NCBI GenBank assembly: GCA_964648005.1
Contig: CAZYKR010000106.1
Coordinates: 1 to 13,282 of the forward strand
From: JAGQTE01 sp964648005
Lineage (GTDB): Bacteria; Actinomycetota; Acidimicrobiia; Acidimicrobiales; Acidimicrobilacustridaceae
Reading direction: 5' to 3'
Length of the DNA: 13,282 bases
The notes beneath the pieces are model-generated. The model saw nothing but the letters and a program-made list of their open reading frames with translations. It did no database searches and had not been told where the DNA came from. Position numbers and translations under genes: made by a program. Of this stretch, positions 6,969-12,766 are shown piece after piece (the stretch's first letter is position 1; every line of letters begins with the position of its first letter).

Positions 6969-7361
6969 TCACGGTCCGGCAGTCGGCAGCGGGGGTGTAG
7001 TCGTCTGGTCGGTGGGTGCGGTGTACGAATTCGGATCGGCCAGGCACTGCTGCATGAAGCGCAGCACCTGCTCGTGCACGTCCTCGGTGGGCGGGTCGAA
7101 GAACCACGACTCCTTCATGTCGGCTTGCACCATGGCCGCGACGACGCAGCTCGACTCCGCGGGAGAGAACCCCATCGCTTCACCGACGTAGCCCTCGAGC
7201 CGAGTGACGACCACGACGCTCGTCTCCGAGGCATCGGGTTGCGACACGACCGACGTCGCGCTCACGACCGGACGCAGGACGCGATCCTGCTGTGACCGCT
7301 CGGGCGCGCACGCCAACGACACGGCAACGGTCGCGGTCAACGCAGCGCACGACACGGCCAC
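6969..7361 (-). CDS. small lipoprotein of unknown function
   Basis: A lipoprotein of about 130 residues with a hydrophobic signal ending VSLAC, a lipobox whose Cys would be lipidated. The mature part has a Ser/Val-rich linker, then a helical domain with two Cys (SSCVVAAM and FMQQCL) that may pair, and a Thr/Pro-rich tail. The start is uncertain. GTG 7361 gives a signal without the usual positive residues; a CTG at 7388 would add FRRR and make a classical signal, but no ribosome site precedes it. A perfect hairpin (7365-7384) lies between the two candidates. The frame is open to 7526 but that part overlaps the preceding gene and is Arg/Ser-rich shadow sequence. It sits between the YLDxGSGS protein and the glycosyltransferase and is six bases from the latter. 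Confidence 0.75.
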   Translation of the reverse strand: MAVSCAALTATVAVSLACAPERSQQDRVLRPVVSATSVVSQPDASETSVVVVTRLEGYVGEAMGFSPAESSCVVAAMVQADMKESWFFDPPTEDVHEQVLRFMQQCLADPNSYTAPTDQTTTPPLPTAGP

Positions 7362-7364
7362 CCG

Positions 7365-7384
7365 CCGGCGGAACGCTCCGCCGG
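7365..7384. repeat. perfect 8-bp hairpin at the lipoprotein start region
   Basis: CCGGCGGA (7365-7372) and TCCGCCGG (7377-7384) pair perfectly over a four-base loop. On the minus-strand transcript the hairpin lies just after the stop of the YLDxGSGS gene and just before GTG 7361. It could be an internal attenuator, a processing site, or a structure controlling translation of the lipoprotein. Confidence 0.6.
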
Positions 7385-7401
7385 ACAGACCGCGCGGCGT
7401 G

Positions 7402-7584
7402 TCAGTCGGCCGCAGTCTCGGGCTCCGGCTCGCTCGCCTCGACCTGCTCGGTCGACTCGTCCGCCTTGCCCTTCTTCTTGAACTTCGACAAGGCCGAGCG
7501 TGCGGCGACACCGACACCGGCGGCACCGGCCGCGACGGCGCCGAGGATCATGCTCCCGCTACCCGCATCCAGGTATGCAAACAT
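7402..7584 (-). CDS. small single-span membrane protein of the YLDxGSGS type
   Basis: A 60-residue protein starting MFAYLDAGSGSMIL, followed by an Ala/Gly/Val membrane segment (about residues 12-30), a basic stretch SKFKKKGK and an acidic Glu-rich tail that is probably cytosolic. Small proteins beginning YLDPGSGS are common beside bacterial envelope genes; here the Pro is replaced by Ala. No biochemical function is known to me. ATG 7584 is chosen because the family motif begins there; ATG 7596 would add MGLP. The first codons are less GC-rich than the neighbours (TTT, GCA, GAT, GGT). It is the first gene of the minus-strand envelope cluster and shares a 134-bp divergent control region with the SAM methyltransferase. 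A possible -10, TACTGT, lies on the minus strand at 7642-7637. Confidence 0.75.
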   Translation of the reverse strand: MFAYLDAGSGSMILGAVAAGAAGVGVAARSALSKFKKKGKADESTEQVEASEPEPETAAD

Positions 7585-7718
7585 TGGCAACCCCATGGCA
7601 ATTGTGTGTGCCTCGTCCCCCGAGACAGTGGCGAACACAGTAGCCCGCACCATCCGCTGCCGCGGCATCACCCGTCGAGAGGGACAGATGCCGCGCCGGG
7701 CCCCGATCGAGGAGCACC

Positions 7719-9119
7719 ATGACCGCACCCACCGCTGACGCCGGATCCTTCCGCGATCCGATGAGCCGCGTCTTCCTCTCCGAGGACCGGGTGCTGCGGG
7801 CGCTCAGCGCCGACGCCGCCGCCGACCTGCGTGCGGCGATGGACAGCCGCTTCTTCGCCAAGGAGGTGGCGGCCCACCGGCTGATCGAGACGACGCTGCT
7901 CGAGGGGGCGCCCGACGAGCTCGGCGTCACCGGCGAGTGGGAGGCCCTCGTCGAGCATCCGCGCCTGCCCCTGTGGTCCTACCCCTACGAGTGGACCTTC
8001 TCGATGCTCCAGGACGCGGCGCTACTCCAGCTCGACCTCCAGGGCGAGGCACTCGCCGAGAACCTCGCCTGCAAGGACGCCACGGCGTTCAACGTCCAGT
8101 TCGACGGCTCCTCGCCGATCTTCGTCGACGTCGGCAGCTTCGAGCGCTACCGCGACGGTGACCCGTGGTACGGCTACCTGCAGTTCTGCCAGCTCTTCTT
8201 GTTCCCGCTCCTGTTCCAGGCCTACGCCGACCTGCCGTTCCAGAGCTTCTTGCGCGCCGACATCAACGGCATCACCCCCGACGTCGCCAACCGCGTCCTC
8301 GGGCCGCTGCGCATCTGGCGCAAGGGCATGCTCGTGCACGTGGCCCTGCACGCCCGGATGCAGCGCTCCTTCGCCGACTCCGACGACGACGTGAAGTCCT
8401 CGCTCAAGGAGAGCGGCTTCAAGAAGGAGCTGATCGAGGCCAACGTCAAGAACCTGCACAAGCTCATCGCCAGCCTGCAGTGGAAGCAGTCCGAGTCGAC
8501 CTGGTCCGACTACAGCGACCGCGCCCACTACACCGACAAGGACCTCGCCCAGAAGGCCGAGTTCGTCAAGGAGACGGCCGGGCGCAAGCACCGCCGCCTC
8601 GTGTGGGACATCGGCTGCAACGACGGGCACTTCTCGCGTCTCGTCGCCGGCGACGCCGACCACGTCGTGGCCTTCGACGGCGATCACCTCGTCGTCGACG
8701 TGCTGTACCGCTCGCTCCGCCAGGACGGCCCGGGCAACATCATCCCGCTGGTGCAGGACATCTCCCAGCCCTCGCCCGGCCTCGGGTGGCGCGGCCGCGA
8801 GCGCGCCCCGTTCCTCGAGCGCTTCCAGCCCGACCTCGTCCTGGCCCTGGCGGTCATCCACCACATCGCCATCACCGCCAACGTGCCGACGGCCGAGTTC
8901 TTGGACCTGCTGGTCGACCTCGGCACGAGCGTCGTGTTGGAGTTCCCCACCGAGGACGACCCGATGGTCAAGCGCCTGCTGCGCAACAAGCGCGAGGGCG
9001 TGCACGACGACTACAACCTGGCGACCATCACCAAGCAGATCGAGGACCGCTTCGCCGTCGAGCGGCAGGTCACGCTGCCGTCGGGCACCCGGGTGCTGTT
9101 CGAGCTCAACCCCCGCTGA
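7719..9119 (+). CDS. class I SAM-dependent methyltransferase (NoeA-like)
   Basis: A 466-residue cytosolic methyltransferase. The N-terminal half is a family-specific region opening with GSFRDPMSRVFLSEDRVLRALS (about 9-30), and the Rossmann domain begins near 290 with VWDIGCNDGHFSRL (motif I, SAM binding), then VVAFDGDH, where the acidic residue binding the SAM ribose is expected, and DLVLALAVIHHI. This layout matches bacterial proteins annotated as nodulation NoeA-related or generic class I methyltransferases, often located in polysaccharide clusters. The target is unknown; methylation of a sugar or glycan precursor is an inference from context. The start ATG 7719 has GAGGAG at 7709-7714, four bases upstream. 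Divergent from the YLDxGSGS gene, convergent with the lipoprotein at 9150. Confidence 0.85.
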   Translation: MTAPTADAGSFRDPMSRVFLSEDRVLRALSADAAADLRAAMDSRFFAKEVAAHRLIETTLLEGAPDELGVTGEWEALVEHPRLPLWSYPYEWTFSMLQDAALLQLDLQGEALAENLACKDATAFNVQFDGSSPIFVDVGSFERYRDGDPWYGYLQFCQLFLFPLLFQAYADLPFQSFLRADINGITPDVANRVLGPLRIWRKGMLVHVALHARMQRSFADSDDDVKSSLKESGFKKELIEANVKNLHKLIASLQWKQSESTWSDYSDRAHYTDKDLAQKAEFVKETAGRKHRRLVWDIGCNDGHFSRLVAGDADHVVAFDGDHLVVDVLYRSLRQDGPGNIIPLVQDISQPSPGLGWRGRERAPFLERFQPDLVLALAVIHHIAITANVPTAEFLDLLVDLGTSVVLEFPTEDDPMVKRLLRNKREGVHDDYNLATITKQIEDRFAVERQVTLPSGTRVLFELNPR

Positions 9120-9124
9120 GGGCG

Positions 9125-9143
9125 CGCCGCCGTCCGGGCGGCG
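9125..9143. terminator. bidirectional hairpin between convergent genes
   Basis: CGCCGCC (9125-9131) pairs with GGCGGCG (9137-9143) over a GTCCG loop. It lies in the 30-bp space between the stop of the methyltransferase and the stop of the lipoprotein gene on the other strand. No T-tract on either side. Confidence 0.55.
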
Positions 9144-9149
9144 TCGCCG

Positions 9150-9593
9150 TCACGAGCAGGTGGCGACGAACCAGGTGTTGAGCTCCTCGGACGCCGTCTT
9201 GTCCGACTCGTTGTCGGCCTCGGTGGCCGTGCCGGCGAGCTTGCGCTTGGCGATCTCGGTCCGGGTGTCGATCTGCGCCGCGAACTCCGGGTTCGCCGCC
9301 TTGAACGTGGCCGCGGCGGCGTCGAGGTTCGCCGTCAGCTGCGCCGGGGTCAACCCGGCGGCGGACGCCGGATCGGTGGCCTTGATGATGGCCAGGCCCC
9401 AGGTGTCGGAGTCCTTGCACACCGCCGGCTTGGGCGCCGTTGACGCCGTCGAGGCCGGCGCCACGGTGCTGGCGCTGCCGAGGATCGGCGGCGTGGTGGG
9501 CGTCGCCGCGTCGCCCTCGGCGAGCCGCGACTTGCTACAGGCGCTGCCCGCCAGGGCTCCCACCACTCCGAGGACCACCAGGGCTCGTCGCAT
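9150..9593 (-). CDS. small secreted lipoprotein, paralogue of the one at 4953-5399
   Basis: A 147-residue lipoprotein. The signal peptide MRRALVVLGVVGALAGSAC ends in a lipobox with Cys19. A Thr/Pro/Ala/Ser-rich linker follows to about residue 56, then a mainly helical domain with Cys59 and Cys146 and the ending TWFVATC. The positions of all three Cys match the protein at 4953-5399 within three residues, so the two are probably paralogues with a disulfide-closed outer domain. ATG 9593 has GGAG seven bases upstream. It is transcribed alone from a -10-like TACGGT, divergently from the PhoH gene. Unlike its paralogue it has no coupled partner enzyme. Confidence 0.83.
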   Translation of the reverse strand: MRRALVVLGVVGALAGSACSKSRLAEGDAATPTTPPILGSASTVAPASTASTAPKPAVCKDSDTWGLAIIKATDPASAAGLTPAQLTANLDAAAATFKAANPEFAAQIDTRTEIAKRKLAGTATEADNESDKTASEELNTWFVATCS

Positions 9594-9629
9594 CTATCCA
9601 CTCCATGCCGTCGATCGGGACGAGGGGCA

Positions 9630-9635
9630 ACCGTA
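9630..9635 (-). promoter_or_regulatory. possible -10 TACGGT for the lipoprotein gene
   Basis: Minus-strand TACGGT fits TANNNT, 36 bases before ATG 9593, leaving a leader of about 28 nt that includes the GGAG ribosome site. No clear -35. Confidence 0.35.
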
Positions 9636-9675
9636 GCAAGCACCGACCATCCCCCACCCGCAGGGCGGGGCGAGG

Positions 9676-9681
9676 TTGAAT
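9676..9681 (+). promoter_or_regulatory. -10 hexamer TTGAAT for the PIN-PhoH gene
   Basis: TTGAAT would start transcription near 9689. That allows either a leaderless GTG at 9690 or a short leader with the ribosome site GAAGGGAG (9705-9712) before GTG 9717. Directly upstream is an imperfect hairpin, CCCCACCC/GGGCGGGG (9652-9659 with 9663-9670, one mismatch). Confidence 0.4.
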
Positions 9682-9716
9682 CGCCGCCAGTGCTCGCACG
9701 GCCCGAAGGGAGCCCC

Positions 9717-11114
9717 GTGACCGACCTCCTCGCCGCGACCGCCCTCGACGACGACCGCCCCACGGAGGTCGCCGGCGCGGCGGCCACGTGCGTGGTGCTC
9801 GACACGTCGGTGCTCATCGCCGATCCGGAGGCGGTCTACGCCTTCGCCCACGCCGACGCCGTGATCCCGCTCGTCGTGATCGAGGAGCTCGACCAGCACA
9901 AGAGCCGGGTCGACGACGTCGGGCGCTCGGCGCGCGAGGTGATCCGCACCCTCGAGGACCTGCGCGTCGCCAACGGTGGCGACATCCGCGAGCCGGTCCG
10001 TCTGCCCGGTGGCGGCACGATCCGCATCGAGACCAACGGCCTGATGCTCGACGAGGTCGCCGCCAAGGGCCTCGACCCGGCCCTGCCCGACAACCGCATC
10101 CTCGCCGCTGCGCTCGGCCAGGCCCGCTCGGTGCCGACGACGGTCGTGTCCAACGACGCCGCGTTGCGCATCAAGGCGGCCCAGGTCGGCCTCGGCGCCG
10201 CCGAGCACGTGCGGCGCCGCGCCGCCTCCGACGACGAGCAGCGCCGGCGCGGCTGGGCGCCGGTCGAGGTGTCGGCGGACGTCGTCGATCTCCTCTACGC
10301 CTCGCCGGCGGGCGTCGAGCTGGCCGAGCTGGGTTCGTTCGGCACCACCGTCGACGCCGCCGTCGGCCCCAACGGGTTCGGCGCCCTGCGCGCCGGGAGC
10401 CAGTCGGTGCTCGCCCGTCGCACCGGTGACCGCCTGGTGCCCCTGCGCGGTCACCTCGAGGCGTGGGGCCTGCGCCCCCGGTCCAAGGAGCAGTCGTTCG
10501 CCCTGGACCTGTTGCTCGACCCCGACGTGCGCGTCGTGGCGCTCGACGGCATGGCCGGCACCGGCAAGACGATCCTGGCCCTGGCCGCCGGGCTCGAGCA
10601 GGTCATGGAGAGCCGCGCCTTCGACAAGCTGGCGATCTACCGGCCGGTCGTGCCCGTCGGCAAGGCCGAGCTCGGGTTCCTGCCCGGCGGGCTCGAGGAG
10701 AAGCTCGACCCGTGGATGACGGCGGTGCACGATGCGTTGGTGGCGCTCACCGAGTCGCGCAGCCACGCCGATGCCCGTGTCGTGCTCGACGAGATGACCG
10801 AGCGCGACAAGCTCTCCCTGGAGGCCGTGACCTACCTCCGGGGCCGCTCGTTGCACGGCACGTTCGTCATCGTGGACGAAGCCCAGAACCTCGAGCCCAC
10901 CACGCTCAAGACCATCCTCACCCGCGTGGCCGAGGGCACGAAGGTCGTCTTCACCGGTGACACCAGCCAGATCGACGCCCCGTACCTGTCCGAGCACAAC
11001 AACGCCGTCTCGGTGCTCGTCGACGCCTTCGGCGGCGAGGCGTGCTTCGGCCATGTCCGGCTGCAGACGTGCGAGCGCTCCGAGGTGGCCTCGCTGGCCG
11101 CCATGCGCCTGTAG
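9717..11114 (+). CDS. PIN-domain/PhoH ATPase fusion (PhoH2-like)
   Basis: A 465-residue fusion of a PIN ribonuclease domain and a PhoH P-loop ATPase. In mycobacteria such PhoH2 proteins are RNA helicase/RNases. The PIN part (about 20-165) has VLDTSVLI (D29), VVIEELDQHK (E57), LPDNRIL (D125) and VVSNDAAL (D147), the expected acidic metal site. The PhoH part has Walker A GMAGTGKT (278-285), Walker B VIVDEAQN (384-391) and FTGDTSQID (412-420). Both sites look intact. Start: GTG 9717 has GAAGGGAG four bases upstream; an in-frame GTG at 9690, nine codons earlier, could serve a leaderless transcript. Mycobacterial PhoH2 is preceded by a small antitoxin-like gene; here the upstream gene is divergent and no room for one exists. 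Ends 186 bp before the DNA methyltransferase. Confidence 0.93.
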   Translation: MTDLLAATALDDDRPTEVAGAAATCVVLDTSVLIADPEAVYAFAHADAVIPLVVIEELDQHKSRVDDVGRSAREVIRTLEDLRVANGGDIREPVRLPGGGTIRIETNGLMLDEVAAKGLDPALPDNRILAAALGQARSVPTTVVSNDAALRIKAAQVGLGAAEHVRRRAASDDEQRRRGWAPVEVSADVVDLLYASPAGVELAELGSFGTTVDAAVGPNGFGALRAGSQSVLARRTGDRLVPLRGHLEAWGLRPRSKEQSFALDLLLDPDVRVVALDGMAGTGKTILALAAGLEQVMESRAFDKLAIYRPVVPVGKAELGFLPGGLEEKLDPWMTAVHDALVALTESRSHADARVVLDEMTERDKLSLEAVTYLRGRSLHGTFVIVDEAQNLEPTTLKTILTRVAEGTKVVFTGDTSQIDAPYLSEHNNAVSVLVDAFGGEACFGHVRLQTCERSEVASLAAMRL

Positions 11115-11150
11115 GGACGTCCCCGCGCCACCCACGGGCCACGCCCGACC

Positions 11151-11173
11151 TTGTCATACCCCCGGCGTAGCTT
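11151..11173 (+). promoter_or_regulatory. RecA-NDp-like (PafBC-type) DNA-damage promoter
   Basis: TTGTCATAC (11151-11159), eight bases, then TAGCTT (11168-11173). The known LexA-independent damage promoter of actinobacteria is TTGTCRGTG-N8-TANNNT. The TTGTCR core, the eight-base spacing and the TANNNT all agree; only the weaker GTG part differs. Transcription would start near 11180, giving a leader of about 120 nt before GTG 11301, or a leaderless ATG at 11181 in the same frame. Confidence 0.55.
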
Positions 11174-11245
11174 CGCCCGCATGGCTCCCGCATCGGCTCG
11201 CACCACCGCTCCGACCCCATCTCGCGCCGTCTCGGCCCCGACCCG

Positions 11246-11251
11246 TAGCAT
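11246..11251 (+). promoter_or_regulatory. second -10 hexamer TAGCAT for the DNA methyltransferase
   Basis: TAGCAT fits TANNNT and would give a leader of about 43 nt that contains the strong ribosome site GAGGAG at 11288-11293, seven bases before GTG 11301. No clear -35. The gene may therefore have both a basal and an inducible promoter. Confidence 0.4.
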
Positions 11252-11300
11252 GGCGCCGACCACCGCCGGACCGTCCGGCACCGGCGCGAGGAGCAGGCGT

Positions 11301-12749
11301 GTGAGCGAACGGGCACCCAGCCGTCGGGCCACCGCCACGTCCGCGTTCGGTGTCGGCAAGCGCGAGAACCACGACGCCAGCGACTTCTACGCCCGCTTCG
11401 GCGCCCCCGTCATCTCCAACGACGCCGACGTGCACCCGCCCGCTCCCGAGTCGCTCGACCGGCTCTACGCCCTCGACGCCCGGCGCATGGCGGCATGCCT
11501 GCCACGCATCGAGCCGAACTCGGTGGCGCTCGTGGTCACCTCGCCGCCGTACTTCGCCGGCAAGGAGTACGAGGAGGCCCTCGGCCAGGGCCACATCCCC
11601 GGCTCCTACGTCGAGTACCTCGACATGCTCCACGACGTGTTCGCCGCCTGCGTCGAGCGGCTCGAGCCCGGCGGGCGCATCGCCGTCAACGTGGCCAACC
11701 TCGGCCGCAAGCCCTACCGCTCGCTCGCTGCCGACATCGTGCACATCCTCCAAGATCGCCTCGGCCTGCTGCTGCGCGGTGAGATCATCTGGCGCAAGGC
11801 CGAGGGCAGCTCCGGCTCCTGTGCCTGGGGGTCGTTCCAGTCGGCGTCCAACCCGGTGCTGCGCGACCTCACCGAGCGCGTCATCGTCGCCTCCAAGGGC
11901 CGCTTCGACCGAGCGCTGCCCAAGGCCGTGCGGGCCACCCGTGGCCTCCCCCACGTCGACACCGTCCCCAAGGATGCGTTCATGTCGTGGACGACCGACG
12001 TGTGGGACATGCCGACCGAGTCCGCCACGCGCGTCGGGCACCCGGCGCCGTATCCCGTCGAGCTGCCGCAGCGACTCATCGAGCTCTACACCTACGCCGG
12101 CGACGTCGTGCTCGACCCCTTCATGGGCTCGGGCACCACGGCGGTCGCCGCCGTCTCCACCGGCCGGCACTTCATCGGTTTCGACACCGACGAGGCGTAC
12201 CTCGCCGTGGCGCGCGAGCGGGTCGATGCGGCGCGCGCCGCGCTGGCCGACGCCGACGGGGCCCTCCCGGTCGAGCTGCGCGCCGCCGTGCAAGACGGTC
12301 GCATGGCCAAAGAGGTGGCCGAGGTGGCATTGGTCGAGGCCGGTTTCGTCGAGGTCACCCCGCTCAAACGCCCGGTCGCCGGGGTCGACCTCGCCTACAC
12401 GGCGCGCGACGGCGCAGGCGCGCTGTGGCACATCGAGCTCGTCGGCACCATCAGCCGGGGCACCGATGGCGCCGGGTTGCGGCGCAGCGACAACCTGTGG
12501 CGCACGCTCGGCAAGGCGGCGGCGCTGCGCGCCGCGCTGGACGAGCCCGCTCGCCTGCTGGTGTTGACCACCGACCTCCCGCAGCGTTCCAGCCCGCAGG
12601 CTCGCGCCCTGGTGGCGGCGCGCCACGACGGTGTCGTCTTCGACGCCGTCGAGCTGCTCACCACCGACGGGTTCGACCGGTTGCGCGCCTACGCCGCTGG
12701 CGGCGTCGACGCCCCGGTCGGCACGCTGTACCCGTCGCGGCGCAGCTGA
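11301..12749 (+). CDS. beta-class site-specific DNA amino-methyltransferase with extra C-terminal domain
   Basis: A 482-residue DNA methyltransferase that would use SAM to methylate the exocyclic amine of cytosine (N4) or adenine (N6) at a specific site. The catalytic motif TSPPYF (SPPY at 81-84) precedes the SAM-binding motif DPFMGSGTT (272-280), an order that defines the beta class; SPPY leans toward N4-cytosine. The region between (about 120-245) is the likely target-recognition part, ending in HPAPYPVELPQRLI. Residues 334-470 form an extra domain after the catalytic fold: GVDLAY, ALWHIELVG, GLRRSDNLWRTLGKAAAL, LLVLTTDLPQ and FDAVELL. It has the strand pattern of a PD-(D/E)XK nuclease fold (D363, E379) but lacks the Lys two residues after the Glu. 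Start: GTG 11301 with GAGGAG at seven bases; the frame is open to 11151, and ATG 11181 could be a leaderless start, but codon bias drops before 11301. A nuclease-like gene follows after 17 bp. Confidence 0.9.
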   Translation: MSERAPSRRATATSAFGVGKRENHDASDFYARFGAPVISNDADVHPPAPESLDRLYALDARRMAACLPRIEPNSVALVVTSPPYFAGKEYEEALGQGHIPGSYVEYLDMLHDVFAACVERLEPGGRIAVNVANLGRKPYRSLAADIVHILQDRLGLLLRGEIIWRKAEGSSGSCAWGSFQSASNPVLRDLTERVIVASKGRFDRALPKAVRATRGLPHVDTVPKDAFMSWTTDVWDMPTESATRVGHPAPYPVELPQRLIELYTYAGDVVLDPFMGSGTTAVAAVSTGRHFIGFDTDEAYLAVARERVDAARAALADADGALPVELRAAVQDGRMAKEVAEVALVEAGFVEVTPLKRPVAGVDLAYTARDGAGALWHIELVGTISRGTDGAGLRRSDNLWRTLGKAAALRAALDEPARLLVLTTDLPQRSSPQARALVAARHDGVVFDAVELLTTDGFDRLRAYAAGGVDAPVGTLYPSRRS

Positions 12750-12766
12750 GGACGGTCTCCACCGGC

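Noticed and set aside
7389..7526. N-terminal extension of the lipoprotein to ATG 7526
   Set aside because: That stretch is Arg/Ser/Pro-rich shadow of the YLDxGSGS gene and would put a highly basic 45-residue arm before a normal lipoprotein signal.
9594..11135. Long antisense open frame opposite the PIN-PhoH gene, and a similar one at 11154-12626 opposite the DNA methyltransferase
   Set aside because: Compositional shadows rich in Gly, Val, Arg and Asp; the plus-strand proteins have clear family motifs over the same bases.
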